Below are positions 27,722 through 36,676 of a DNA stretch of 39,611 bases, one piece after another. Below the pieces are notes generated by a model, which worked only from the letters and a program-made list of their open reading frames with translations, was not told the DNA's origin and did not search any database. Made by a program: the position numbers and the translations under genes. Source of the stretch: Sulfurimonas sp. (GTDB taxonomy: Bacteria; Campylobacterota; Campylobacteria; Campylobacterales; Sulfurimonadaceae); contig JAMOQK010000047.1 in NCBI GenBank assembly GCA_027064045.1, forward strand, positions 1-39,611, given 5' to 3'. The stretch's first letter is position 1; each line of letters opens with the position of its first letter.

Positions 27722-28930
27722 TTATTCCATAAATTCTAATTCATTTGCAACTAAATCTTCAAAAGTTTCCCTTTTTCTGATTAGTTTTGACTTACCATTA
27801 CTTATGGCAACCTCAGCACTTCTACCCCTCGTATTGTAGTTACTTCCCATCCCAAAACCATAAGCACCAGCACTGTGTATAACTAACAAATCATTATGAT
27901 TTAACTCTACTAAGTCGTAGTCTTTGGCAAAAAAGTCACCACTTTCACAAACAGGACCGACAATATCAACCTTTCTTTTATCAGTTTTATTGTTAGTAAC
28001 AGCTTCTATCTTGTGATAAGCACCATAAAGAGCGGGACGAAGCAAGTCATTCATAGCTCCATCAACCACTACAAATTTTTTCTCACCATTTTGTTTCTCA
28101 TATAAAACTTTTGTTACAAAATATCCAGCATTGGCAGTTAAAAATCTTCCAGGCTCACAAATAACAGTTAAATCAAGACCTTTTAAAGTACCTAATATTG
28201 CCTGAGTGTATTCATATGTTGGGATAGTTTTTTCATCTTTATAAGTCACACCAAGTCCACCACCAACATCAAAAAACTTTAATTCTATATTTATATGAAC
28301 AAGTGAACGAACCAAATCGGAAACTATTTCAGCAGATTCATAAATAGGCTTCAACTCTGTAAGTTGACTCCCTATATGAAAATGTATCCCCACAGGGTCT
28401 AAAAACTCAGAATTATTTGCTTTTATATACATCCTCTTAGCAGTTGTAATATCTACACCAAATTTATTATCATGTAATCCAGTTGAGATGTATGGATGGG
28501 TTTTTGGATCTATATTTGGATTTACTCTGATACTTATTCGGGAAACTTTATTTAGCTCTTTTGCTATAAGTTCAACACGACCAAGTTCAGCTTCACTCTC
28601 AACATTGATATAAAGTATATCTTTTTCTATCGCTTCACGAATCTCATCATCACTTTTTCCAACACCAGAAAAGATTATCTTGTAACTAGGTATTCCAGCT
28701 AAAAAAGCTCTGCGAACTTCACCAATGCTTACACAATCAGCTCCACTTCCCATCTTTGCAAAGTGTCTGACTATACTTAAATTTGAGTTTGCTTTTACTG
28801 CATAACAAAGTATAGATTTTCTAGCTTTAAAAGACTCTTTTAGCTCATTATAACGCTCAGTCATATAATCTAAATCGTAAACATAAAGTGGAGTTTTATA
28901 CTTATCTGCCAACTCTCTAAAATCAATCAT
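27722..28930 (-). CDS. lysA: Diaminopimelate decarboxylase
   Basis: PLP enzyme for the last step of lysine synthesis, meso-DAP to lysine. Fold III alanine-racemase-like barrel plus C-terminal beta domain: PLP Lys in CYAVKANSN (about 46), GADCVSIGE, HFHIGSQ, the glycine-rich DVGGGLGV, CEPGRFLTANAG, and PVCESGDFFA with the catalytic Cys. 402 aa. It is the first gene of a tight run down to dxs; a small hairpin covers its Shine-Dalgarno sequence (see 28931-28953). Confidence 0.97.
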   Translation of the reverse strand: MIDFRELADKYKTPLYVYDLDYMTERYNELKESFKARKSILCYAVKANSNLSIVRHFAKMGSGADCVSIGEVRRAFLAGIPSYKIIFSGVGKSDDEIREAIEKDILYINVESEAELGRVELIAKELNKVSRISIRVNPNIDPKTHPYISTGLHDNKFGVDITTAKRMYIKANNSEFLDPVGIHFHIGSQLTELKPIYESAEIVSDLVRSLVHINIELKFFDVGGGLGVTYKDEKTIPTYEYTQAILGTLKGLDLTVICEPGRFLTANAGYFVTKVLYEKQNGEKKFVVVDGAMNDLLRPALYGAYHKIEAVTNNKTDKRKVDIVGPVCESGDFFAKDYDLVELNHNDLLVIHSAGAYGFGMGSNYNTRGRSAEVAISNGKSKLIRKRETFEDLVANELEFME

Positions 28931-28953
28931 AAAAATCCTAAAATATTTTTAGG
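28931..28953 (-). promoter_or_regulatory. Hairpin overlapping the lysA ribosome-binding site
   Basis: On the minus strand CCTAAAA and TTTTAGG pair around a 3-base loop (28937-28953), followed by ATTTTT and the lysA ATG. The AGGA Shine-Dalgarno lies in the 3' arm, so folding would hide it. The stem is only 7 bp and mostly A-U, so it may be too weak to matter; the T-run also makes it resemble a poor terminator of the preceding gene. Confidence 0.3.
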
Positions 28954-28975
28954 TTATTCTATCTAAAAAGTGCTT

Positions 28976-30046
28976 TTATGTAGCTAAACGATACTTTCTC
29001 CACTGCCTTAAAGCTATCAAAAACAATATAAAGACAGGAAGCAATACCCCAACTTCACTTGGAATCGTTTTATTATTTGATAGCTCTGCCAATGTAAATA
29101 AAATTCCCCAAACCAAAAGTGTAGATAAAATTGCACCAAAACTAAAAAGAGAAACATTTAAAAACCTAACACTAATGGGTACAAAAAAGAAAATTATCAC
29201 TATCAGGCAAGGGACGAAAAATGGATATATAAATATCTTATATAATGCACCTTTTATGCTAGATATATCTATATTTTGCTTATTGAGCAATATAATTGCA
29301 TCTATAGCATTTTTAATGGTAAAGTTCACTTTGCCCTCATACACTTGATCTAACATCTTTGGACGAAAACCTTTTAAGATTTTTAAATCTTTAGAATTTT
29401 CAACTTCAATACCAAGTGAATCAAAGTCTATTTTATCTGGCTTGGTGATAATATCTGCATCTTTCATATGCCAGTAACCACCCCTATAAAATGCTTCTTT
29501 AGCTAAAAGAACCTCTTTTAAAGACCTACCTTTAACTAAAAAAACTCTAACTCCCTCGGCTTTTTCTTGCAAAGGTATCATTTTTGAAAAATATATATAT
29601 TTATCTTCATATACAAAAAAGAGGTCTCTTGTAGGGCTTAAATACTCCGCATTTTTACGAATATTGTTTGAAAACTCATCTGCTCTTGAAAAACTAGGAA
29701 GGGCATGTAAAGATATAAAAATCAAAATAATTGCAGTAGATACAACAACAAAAGGTTTCAAAATATCTACCCTTGAATACCCCAAAGAGAAAAAAGAAAC
29801 GAGTGCATTTGAACGGATAAGAAAAATTTTTGTAGAGATCATACCAAAGACTAAAGCAAGAGGGAGCAACATATCTATAGCAAAAAAAGCTTTATACACA
29901 AGATATATAACAATCAAATTGGCAGAATGTGAAAGTTTTGAAGCATTTTCCATATAATCAAAACCAACTAAAAACATCACCAATGCCAAAAGAATAATAA
30001 GAAAATATTTTATATAATGAACTGAGATATATTTAAAAGCTAACAT
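28976..30046 (-). CDS. LPS export permease, LptF/LptG (YjgP/YjgQ) family
   Basis: Inner-membrane half of the LptB2FG transporter that extracts LPS and pushes it to the outer membrane. 356 aa: TM helices near residues 12-32, 50-72 and 95-115, a beta-jellyroll periplasmic domain (about 125-265), and three TM helices at the C-terminus. FGMISTKIFLIRSNALVSFF resembles the coupling-helix region. Whether it is F or G cannot be decided by eye; a YjgP/Q gene holds the same position next to lysA in Campylobacter. It is 45 bases before lysA and 5 bases after pth. Confidence 0.88.
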   Translation of the reverse strand: MLAFKYISVHYIKYFLIILLALVMFLVGFDYMENASKLSHSANLIVIYLVYKAFFAIDMLLPLALVFGMISTKIFLIRSNALVSFFSLGYSRVDILKPFVVVSTAIILIFISLHALPSFSRADEFSNNIRKNAEYLSPTRDLFFVYEDKYIYFSKMIPLQEKAEGVRVFLVKGRSLKEVLLAKEAFYRGGYWHMKDADIITKPDKIDFDSLGIEVENSKDLKILKGFRPKMLDQVYEGKVNFTIKNAIDAIILLNKQNIDISSIKGALYKIFIYPFFVPCLIVIIFFFVPISVRFLNVSLFSFGAILSTLLVWGILFTLAELSNNKTIPSEVGVLLPVFILFLIALRQWRKYRLAT

Positions 30047-30051
30047 AGTCG

Positions 30052-30609
30052 CTATTTTAGCTGAAATTTTTTAACACTATATTTAGAACTTGTGTCTTCT
30101 AGTGAATGTTGCAATAAAAATTCTATTGCATCGCAAGTGTGAGAGATCCACATGCCAAGATGCTTAGATTCAACTTCATTAAAATCACCAAGCACATGCG
30201 AGACAACTTCCCCTTTGTGTTCTGGTCTTCCTATACCCATACGAACTCTTATATAATCTTTTGAGATTTTTTCATCTGTAGATTTAAGTCCATTATGTCC
30301 ACCATGTCCACCACCTTTTTTAAATCTTAATGTTCCAAATGGCAAATCTAAATCATCATGTATTACAACAACTTCATCAATCTTATAAAATTTCTTAACA
30401 CTAGAGATAGAATTTCCAGATAGATTCATAAAAGTAAGTGGTTTTAATAAAAAATGATTTTGAAATTTAAAAAGTTCACCTTCAAAAGATGAGGAGGAAA
30501 GCTTAGCAGCATTAAAGCGAGATATTAACTCATCAATCACCATAAAACCAATATTATGGCGATTTTTTGAGTAAGCTGACCCTGGATTACCAAGCCCAAC
30601 TATAAGCAT
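30052..30609 (-). CDS. pth: Peptidyl-tRNA hydrolase
   Basis: Frees tRNA from peptidyl-tRNAs dropped by ribosomes. 185 aa: VGLGNPGSAYSKNRHNIGFM at the N-terminus with Asn10 and His20-type residues, KPLTFMNLSGNS, VVIHDDLDLPFG, and GGHGGHNGLKS, all family hallmarks. It begins immediately after the rplY stop, an order shared with Campylobacter and many other bacteria. It contains the plus-strand CCACATGCCA at 30148, read here as Gly-Met-Trp. Confidence 0.97.
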   Translation of the reverse strand: MLIVGLGNPGSAYSKNRHNIGFMVIDELISRFNAAKLSSSSFEGELFKFQNHFLLKPLTFMNLSGNSISSVKKFYKIDEVVVIHDDLDLPFGTLRFKKGGGHGGHNGLKSTDEKISKDYIRVRMGIGRPEHKGEVVSHVLGDFNEVESKHLGMWISHTCDAIEFLLQHSLEDTSSKYSVKKFQLK

Positions 30610-31146
30610 CTATTTAGCTTTAATAATACTTAGAACAGAAACACGATCAGAATCTGTAAATGTAACATTCTCGATTTTTGCTAAATCACGAACAAGTCTT
30701 GAATCACCAACATCCATTGGAGATACATCAACATTAATCTGATTTGGAACATTTTCAATTGCTGCTTTTACTCTTAAACGAGGTTTTGCCATATGTACAA
30801 GACCTTTATTTTTAAGACCGATAGCATCACCTTGAGGTACAACCGGAACATGATAGTGAGTTACAACACCAGGTTGTGCTACCATTAGATCAACATGTAA
30901 AAGCTCACCTGTAACTGCTTGAGATTCATATGATTGAACAACAACATCCATCTCTTTACCATCAATACTAACTGGGAATGCTAAAGTCTCTTTGTTACGA
31001 ACAGTACGGATATATTCATTCATTTTGAATGCAGCATTGATATTCTCAAGCCCTTTTCCATAGATGTTTGCAATCAGATAACCATCACGGCGAAGCGCTT
31101 TTGTACCCTTCTTACCAATACTCTCTCTAATTATGCCTTCTAACAT
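30610..31146 (-). CDS. rplY: Ribosomal protein bL25 (Ctc form)
   Basis: Binds 5S rRNA in the large subunit. 178 aa: N-terminal L25 domain (RESIGKKGTKALRRDGYLIANIYG) plus the C-terminal TL5/Ctc beta domain (HVPVVPQGDAIGLKNKGLVH, then NQINVDVSPMDVGDS), so it is the long Ctc type and not the short E. coli type. AAGGA lies before the ATG. Directly followed by pth. Confidence 0.95.
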   Translation of the reverse strand: MLEGIIRESIGKKGTKALRRDGYLIANIYGKGLENINAAFKMNEYIRTVRNKETLAFPVSIDGKEMDVVVQSYESQAVTGELLHVDLMVAQPGVVTHYHVPVVPQGDAIGLKNKGLVHMAKPRLRVKAAIENVPNQINVDVSPMDVGDSRLVRDLAKIENVTFTDSDRVSVLSIIKAK

Positions 31147-31160
31147 ATTAAATCCTTAAA

Positions 31161-31186
31161 TTAAAAAATAGGTGGAATTCTACCTA
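31161..31186 (-). terminator. Probable Rho-independent terminator after pilT
   Basis: On the minus strand TAGGTAG and CCACCTA, around AATT, form a hairpin with one A-C mismatch (31169-31186), followed by six T (31168-31163). It lies between pilT and rplY and would separate the two units. The same bases hold a TAGAAT that could be a -10 for rplY. Confidence 0.45.
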
Positions 31187-31201
31187 AAATAGCTTTAAAA
31201 T

Positions 31202-32413
31202 CTATTTAAGTTCAAAAACATCATCATCTTGGGTTATTTTAGAATACTCATTTTCAGTGCTATTAGAGTTTTGGCCAGGTTTACCATCGGTTAGACCACT
31301 AATCCTAAGTTCTAAATCAGATGCACTTGTTGCATAATTTTTCGCTTGTTCTTTAGATATAACACCATCACTGTAAAGTTCAAAAATTGACTGATCAAAA
31401 CTTTGAGATTTATAATGTTCCTTACCGTGTTCAATCACATCTTTTATCTCATAATCTCTATTTTCCATAATCAGTTTTTCAATAGTAGGAGTTCTCACTA
31501 AAATTTCCATAGCAGCTCTTCTGCCACCCTCAACAGTTGGTATAAGTCTTTGAGATATAATCCCCTGAAGAACACCAGCAACAGAAAGTCTAACACGATT
31601 TTGTTCCTCAGTTGGAAATGTAGCAATAATACGATTGATAGTTTCTTTTGCATCTACCGTATGTAAAGTTGAAAAAACCAAGTGACCAGTATCAGCAGCA
31701 TGAAGTGCAAGATTTATAGTCTCTCTATCCCTCATCTCCCCAACTAAAATAATATCTGGATCTTCACGAAGAGTTGCCCTTAATGCATTACCAAAAGAGA
31801 GTGTATCTTGACCTACTGAACGCTGATTAATAATACAACCTTTATCTTTATGAACAAACTCAATAGGGTCTTCAATGGTTATAATATGCTTTTTTCTTGT
31901 AAAATTTATCTCATTGATAATTGATGCCAAAGTTGTTGACTTACCACTACCAGTAACTCCTGTCACAAGAATAAGCCCTCTCTCTTTTTGAGTAAAACTC
32001 TTCACCACATCAGGAAAGTGTAACTCCTCAATAGTTGGTATTTTTACAGGAATTACACGAAAAACTGCTGAAACTCCATCCATTTGAAAAAAGATATTTA
32101 CACGAAAACGGCTAGTTTCGCTAAAAGGATAAACAAAATCTATCTCTTTTTTTTCAACAAACTCAGCAAATCTACCCTTTAAAATCTCCTTTGCAAAAGT
32201 AAGTGCATCCTCTTTTTCAAATATTCCACCAGCAAACGGAACAATATTCCCATTAATCCTTGCACGAATCACAGAATTTGATTTTATATGAAGGTCACTC
32301 CCCCCTACCTCTATCATCTTTTTAAGATAAGACCGAACTTTCTTTAACTGTTCAAAAGTCAACTGACTTACATCTACCTCGTTAGTATTTGTTATTATTC
32401 TATCTCCATTCAT
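31202..32413 (-). CDS. pilT: Type IV pilus retraction ATPase PilT
   Basis: Hexameric cytoplasmic motor that retracts type IV pili in twitching and DNA uptake. PAS-like N-domain (GGSDLHIKSNS), Walker A TGVTGSGKSTT (about 151-161), Asp box ITIEDPIEFVH, Walker B DIILVGEMRD, His box TGHLVFSTLHT, and RLIPTVEGGRRAAMEIL. 403 aa, with an unusual N-terminal lead of about 25 residues and a Ser/Asn-rich C-terminal tail of about 40. No other pilus gene is nearby. It overlaps tal by 4 bases. Confidence 0.93.
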   Translation of the reverse strand: MNGDRIITNTNEVDVSQLTFEQLKKVRSYLKKMIEVGGSDLHIKSNSVIRARINGNIVPFAGGIFEKEDALTFAKEILKGRFAEFVEKKEIDFVYPFSETSRFRVNIFFQMDGVSAVFRVIPVKIPTIEELHFPDVVKSFTQKERGLILVTGVTGSGKSTTLASIINEINFTRKKHIITIEDPIEFVHKDKGCIINQRSVGQDTLSFGNALRATLREDPDIILVGEMRDRETINLALHAADTGHLVFSTLHTVDAKETINRIIATFPTEEQNRVRLSVAGVLQGIISQRLIPTVEGGRRAAMEILVRTPTIEKLIMENRDYEIKDVIEHGKEHYKSQSFDQSIFELYSDGVISKEQAKNYATSASDLELRISGLTDGKPGQNSNSTENEYSKITQDDDVFELK

Positions 32414-33390
32414 AATGACTCCAATATCTCTTTAAAAGCTTTTTTGAAAGCTTTTAATCCATCTGAAATTTGTACTTGAATAACCTCATTAAGATTAATT
32501 CCAACATCTTGCACTTTTTTTAAATGTTCTTTTATAACATCTTGTGATATAGGTAATACTGCATCTTTATCGCCACTCTTATAAAAAGCTTTTATTGTAT
32601 CTATTGGGGCAGTATTGACACTGTTATATGCTAAAAGTTCTTTAACATAATAATGTGCAGGAAGAGAATCATCTTTGACACCCGTACTTGCAAAAAGTAC
32701 CCTGCACCTATCAACTTTCATTTTTTCAATAGCTTCATATATTTTAGAAGTATTATATATCCCTGTTAATCCAGTATCTACTCCACATTCACTAAGTGTT
32801 TTATCTATAGCTCTGTCTATTCTACTGACAAAAACACTAATCACAGTATCTACTTTTATTTCACTCTTACTTAAACCCATTTCAAATGCTTTTGCACATG
32901 CCACAGCCTGTTCCCTTGAGAAGACAAGTGTTGCATTTACAGGAATTCCACATGCCACAAGTTCCTTCATCGCTTCATATCCAGCTTTGGTTGCCGGAAC
33001 TTTTATCATCACATTATTTCTACCTATTGTTTCAAAAAGTCTTCTTCCCTCTTTTATAGTCTCTATCGCATCATCACAAAGATATGGATCAACCTCTATA
33101 CTTACATATCCATCATCACCTTTGTCGTGAAGTGGTTTTAAAATATCAGCTGCCTTTTGTATATCAAAAATTGCCACAGCTTCATATTTTTCTTTTGGAG
33201 AAAGTCCATCTAAATTGCTAAGTTGTTCTTTGTATGCTTCAGAATTTAAGATTGCATTTTTAAATATTGCAGGATTTGAAGTTGCACCATTGACAATACC
33301 CTGACTTATCAACTCTTTAAACTCATTATCTAAGTAATCTCTCTCTATAAAATCAGCCCACAAAGAAAACTTCAACTCTTTTATATACAT
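32410..33390 (-). CDS. tal: Transaldolase
   Basis: Pentose-phosphate enzyme that transfers dihydroxyacetone units through a Lys Schiff base. 326 aa: SLWADFIERDYLD, GATSNPAIFKNAI, then NVMIKVPATKAGYEAM with the catalytic Lys, NATLVFSREQA, and SVFVSRIDR. The ATG at 33390 (MYIKELKFS) has GGGGTG upstream; a longer frame to 33402 exists but is not needed. It holds two copies of CACATGCC only 54 bp apart (32895 and 32949), both read as Ala-Cys. Confidence 0.93.
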   Translation of the reverse strand: MYIKELKFSLWADFIERDYLDNEFKELISQGIVNGATSNPAIFKNAILNSEAYKEQLSNLDGLSPKEKYEAVAIFDIQKAADILKPLHDKGDDGYVSIEVDPYLCDDAIETIKEGRRLFETIGRNNVMIKVPATKAGYEAMKELVACGIPVNATLVFSREQAVACAKAFEMGLSKSEIKVDTVISVFVSRIDRAIDKTLSECGVDTGLTGIYNTSKIYEAIEKMKVDRCRVLFASTGVKDDSLPAHYYVKELLAYNSVNTAPIDTIKAFYKSGDKDAVLPISQDVIKEHLKKVQDVGINLNEVIQVQISDGLKAFKKAFKEILESL

Positions 33391-33424
33391 AAAACACCCC
33401 AATAATATTTTCCCCCATTATATA

Positions 33425-33754
33425 TCAACTTTTTTTAAATAGAGTAAAAAAGAAAATAAATGAGTGCAAAACGCTTAAAATATACCCAATCACACCACCA
33501 ATAGAACTATAATACTTATCCAAATCTAAAAAAAGGTATATGTCAAATATATAATCATCAAAATAATTAATCAAAAAAACACTCATAGGCAAAATAAAAA
33601 GACACAAAACTAAGCTATATTTATCAACCCTAAATTTGAGTTTATAAAAAATGATAAATATAAATAAAAAATAATATAAATAATGCAATTTTAAAAAAAG
33701 AATAATAAGCAGATAATTTATAAAAATAGATAGAAAAACTATTAAGAAACCCAT
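33425..33754 (-). CDS. Small hydrophobic membrane protein, unknown
   Basis: 109 aa, very rich in Phe, Leu, Ile and Tyr, with probably three or four TM segments (about 2-20, 22-42, 46-66, 80-105) and a charged DKYYSS loop. I do not recognise it. Base composition is more A/T-rich than its neighbours. It lies 34 bases before tal in the direction of transcription. With such skewed composition a spurious frame is possible, but the length, the ATG with GGAG about 10 bases upstream, and its fit between genes support it. Confidence 0.55.
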   Translation of the reverse strand: MGFLIVFLSIFINYLLIILFLKLHYLYYFLFIFIIFYKLKFRVDKYSLVLCLFILPMSVFLINYFDDYIFDIYLFLDLDKYYSSIGGVIGYILSVLHSFIFFFTLFKKS

Positions 33755-33817
33755 TTTAATATTTCAACTCCAAAGTTTATTTTAGGATAGCAATACAAAT
33801 TTTTTAAAGAGTTTTCT

Positions 33818-34756
33818 TTATGGCAAGTAAACTTTATCTAAAAGCTCATTATATTCATCTTTAACTTCACTATCCAAAGTGATACCACCACCACTTTTAT
33901 AAATATACCCTTTTTGTGTTTTTTCTATAAATCTTATCATCACTCCACTATCAAAACTTTTTCCATCAAAAACACCAAAAACACCACTAAAGAAACCTCT
34001 CTCATATCCCTCTGTATCTTTTATAATCTCTAAAGTAGATTTTTTAGGTGTTCCACTTATACTTCCAGCTGGTAACAAAGATTTTAAGATACTACCAAGT
34101 TCCACATGCCAAGAAGTAGCAAGTTTTCCACTAATGTGTGAGCTAACCTGCAACAGTTTCTTATCTCCAGCTTCTATCTCTGTAATATATCTAAACTTCT
34201 CAACTCTAACCTCATTGGCGACAATAGATAAATCATTTCTAAGCAAATCAACAACCATAACATGTTCTGCCATCTCTTTTTCATTTGATAATATTGTCTC
34301 TTTGGCATGTGGAATTGAAGCGTCTATAGTACCTTTCATAGGATAAGTATGAATGGTATCACCTTTTATAGATACAAATCGCTCAGGGGAAAAACACACA
34401 AACTCATCTTTATATCTAAGTTTATATCGTGCATTTGCCTTTTGATATATCTGCTTTAAACTTAATGATGAGCTAATTTTGGTTGGTTGAGTTAGATTTA
34501 AAAGGTATGTATCACCTTTTTTTATCTCCTCTTTAATATAATTAAACTTAGTTCTGTATTTATCAAAAGAGATTGGATATTTTTGTAAAAAATGTTCATG
34601 TTTTATAAAACTATAATGTTCATCTATACAAAATTCAACATCCTCTTTTTCTAACTCATTTAAAGGTATCACTTTTAAATTTTTAGCTTCAAAATCACTT
34701 ATAAAAAGAAAAGATTTTTTTTGTCTAGCCAAAATATTTATATCATCAAATGTCAT
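33818..34756 (-). CDS. pabB: Aminodeoxychorismate synthase component I
   Basis: Makes 4-amino-4-deoxychorismate from chorismate for folate. 312 aa, only the chorismate-binding core: [44 protein letters not shown], the SSHISGKL block, [18 protein letters not shown] and [11 protein letters not shown]. It is about 150 residues shorter than E. coli PabB, as in other Campylobacterota. TrpE is less likely because of its short N-terminus and context. It overlaps pyrB by 11 bases. Two motif copies (34103 plus, 34304 minus) lie within it. Confidence 0.87.
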   Translation of the reverse strand: MTFDDINILARQKKSFLFISDFEAKNLKVIPLNELEKEDVEFCIDEHYSFIKHEHFLQKYPISFDKYRTKFNYIKEEIKKGDTYLLNLTQPTKISSSLSLKQIYQKANARYKLRYKDEFVCFSPERFVSIKGDTIHTYPMKGTIDASIPHAKETILSNEKEMAEHVMVVDLLRNDLSIVANEVRVEKFRYITEIEAGDKKLLQVSSHISGKLATSWHVELGSILKSLLPAGSISGTPKKSTLEIIKDTEGYERGFFSGVFGVFDGKSFDSGVMIRFIEKTQKGYIYKSGGGITLDSEVKDEYNELLDKVYLP

Positions 34757-35621
34757 ATATCAGTTTTTTTAGCACTGCCATTCTAATGGAAACACCATTG
34801 CTAACTTGTTGCAATACCTTACATCTTTCATCTGCTAAAAGAGTATCACAAATATCTATATTTCTATGAACAGGTCCAGGGTGAAGTAAGATTATATCTC
34901 TATCTCCAATAAGTTCAGAAGTGATACAAAAATCACTAGCATAATCTTTAAGTGAAGCATAACTTTGAGATGAATGTCTCTCTGTTTGGGTTCTTAAACT
35001 CATAATTACATCAACATCATCTATAATCTCTTTTAGATAATGTGTAGTTTTTAGTTTTGTTTTTGGTAAAAAATGAGGAGGTGCTACAAGTGTTACATCC
35101 ATACCAAAACGGGTTAAAAGTTCTATATTTGAGTTCGCAACGCGTGAATTTTTTATATCTCCTACAATAGCTATCTTTTTACCATCTAAATTCCCAAAAT
35201 GCTCCCTTAAAGTGAAAAGATCCAAAAGTGCCTGAGTTGGATGAGCATGAGCGCCATCACCTGCATTTATAATAGAAGCTTTTGTATGATTTGAAAGTAT
35301 CTTTGCAACACCAGCATTTTGATGACGAACTATTATGGCATGTGGTCCCATAGCATCAAGATTCATTGCAGTATCTACAAGAGTTTCCCCTTTTTTTGTA
35401 GAACTTTTTGCAACATCAAGATGAACTATCTCTGCACCAAGCCTTTTTACAGCTATCTCAAAAGAACTCTTAGTACGAGTAGAATTTTCAAAAAAAAGTG
35501 TAATTACAATCTTATCTTTTAAAATCCTATCAAAACGACCGTCACTAAACCTTTTTGCATCAGCTAAAATCTCTTCAATCTCATCTACCGTAAAATCATC
35601 AGTTCTTATCAAATGTTGCAT
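34746..35621 (-). CDS. pyrB: Aspartate carbamoyltransferase catalytic subunit
   Basis: Commits carbamoyl phosphate and aspartate to pyrimidine synthesis. 291 aa: [13 protein letters not shown] (carbamoyl-phosphate loop), a KSSTKKGET mobile loop, [31 protein letters not shown], and [11 protein letters not shown]. No regulatory pyrI or pyrC is adjacent. It follows bioD by 16 bases. A minus-strand CCACATGCCA at 35337 is read as Pro-His-Ala. Confidence 0.96.
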   Translation of the reverse strand: MQHLIRTDDFTVDEIEEILADAKRFSDGRFDRILKDKIVITLFFENSTRTKSSFEIAVKRLGAEIVHLDVAKSSTKKGETLVDTAMNLDAMGPHAIIVRHQNAGVAKILSNHTKASIINAGDGAHAHPTQALLDLFTLREHFGNLDGKKIAIVGDIKNSRVANSNIELLTRFGMDVTLVAPPHFLPKTKLKTTHYLKEIIDDVDVIMSLRTQTERHSSQSYASLKDYASDFCITSELIGDRDIILLHPGPVHRNIDICDTLLADERCKVLQQVSNGVSIRMAVLKKLIYDI

Positions 35622-35637
35622 CTACTCTCCTATATAT

Positions 35638-36285
35638 TTACAAATTATACAAGACATCACAAATGGTGTCAATATTTTGTGACACTTTTAACACTTCAAA
35701 ATCAATTTCTTTAAAATAAGGCTTAGAAACCCTTTGAAAATTGGTATCTTCCTCTCTGCAATTAAAAGCTATGGCATGTGGAATATTTTCATTTTCTAAA
35801 ACTTTTTTACTTAAAAGTGTATCATTAATACAACCAAGTGAACAATGAGTAACCAAAAGTGCTGTCGCTTTTAGATACTTTATTAAATCAATCATCATAT
35901 AATCTTTAGCAATAGGAACAAAAACCCCACCAGCACCTTCTATAATCAAAATATCACACAATTTTTCAAACTTAGCGATAATTTTATCAATCTTGTCTAA
36001 ATTTAAATCTTCGCCACCCGAAGCAATAAATGGAGCTGCCGGAAGTTCATAACTAAGAGGTACAATCTCATCAAGAGATACTTTTTCAAACTCAATATTT
36101 AATTCTTTTACACATGCCAAAAGTTCACTTCCATCAGGATAAAAACCATCAACCACACCAGTTTCCACAGGCTTAATCACACCAACCCTCATCCCTCTTA
36201 AACTAAACTCTTTTAACAACAACTTTGTTGTATATGTTTTACCAATATCTGTATTTGTTGCAGTTATAAAAATTCTCTTTGCCAT
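35638..36285 (-). CDS. bioD: Dethiobiotin synthetase
   Basis: ATP-dependent ring closure in biotin synthesis. 215 aa: P-loop FITATNTDIGKTYTTK (about 5-20), GVIKPVETG, and IIEGAGGVFVPI with the Mg-binding Glu. No other bio gene is in the window. It is the first gene of the bioD-pyrB-pabB run and diverges from clpS. It carries two motif copies (35773 minus as Pro-His-Ala; 36111 plus, read as Ala-Cys-Val). Confidence 0.95.
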   Translation of the reverse strand: MAKRIFITATNTDIGKTYTTKLLLKEFSLRGMRVGVIKPVETGVVDGFYPDGSELLACVKELNIEFEKVSLDEIVPLSYELPAAPFIASGGEDLNLDKIDKIIAKFEKLCDILIIEGAGGVFVPIAKDYMMIDLIKYLKATALLVTHCSLGCINDTLLSKKVLENENIPHAIAFNCREEDTNFQRVSKPYFKEIDFEVLKVSQNIDTICDVLYNL

Positions 36286-36299
36286 TTTCCTACTTTTGA

Positions 36300-36305
36300 T
36301 ATAAT
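36300..36305 (+). promoter_or_regulatory. Probable -10 box for clpS-clpA-aat
   Basis: Perfect TATAAT in the 91-base divergent gap, 71 bases before clpS. The implied leader is about 65 nt. AGGA at about 36368 serves the clpS ATG. No clear -35, as is common in this phylum. Confidence 0.45.
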
Positions 36306-36376
36306 CTACTTTTAAGTAAGTTTAAAAACTCACCTTCTTAAATATTACAAGAAGTCTAACAAATTATAGGAAAATT

Positions 36377-36676
36377 ATGGCAATAAATACAGAATTTGAA
36401 CTCATTGATGAAATTTCACTAAAATATCCAAAAAAATATAAAGTTTTTATCCTTAATGATGATTATACATCTATGGATTTTGTTGTAGATATTTTAATGA
36501 ACATTTTTCATAAAAACTATCAAGAAGCAGAAAATATCATGCTAGAAGTTCACAAAAATGGCAAAGGACTTTGTGGTGTATATACCCATGAAATTGCCGA
36601 AACAAAAGTTATGCAGGTAATTAAAAAAGCCCAAGAACATAATTTTCCACTCAAAGCAACAATGGAAGAGGAATAA
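36377..36676 (+). CDS. clpS: ClpS adaptor (N-recognin)
   Basis: Binds N-degron residues (Leu, Phe, Trp, Tyr) and hands substrates to ClpA. 99 aa: YKVFILNDDYTSMDFVVDIL holds the Asn-Asp pair and the hydrophobic pocket residues, followed by MLEVHKNGKGLCGVYTHEIAETK. Its stop codon touches the clpA start. Confidence 0.96.
   Translation: MAINTEFELIDEISLKYPKKYKVFILNDDYTSMDFVVDILMNIFHKNYQEAENIMLEVHKNGKGLCGVYTHEIAETKVMQVIKKAQEHNFPLKATMEEE

Noticed and set aside
36336..36358. CTTCTTAAATATTACAAGAAG-like inverted repeat before clpS, considered as a heat-shock (HrcA/HspR) operator
   Set aside because: The arms do not match the CIRCE or HAIR consensus and the pairing is imperfect.
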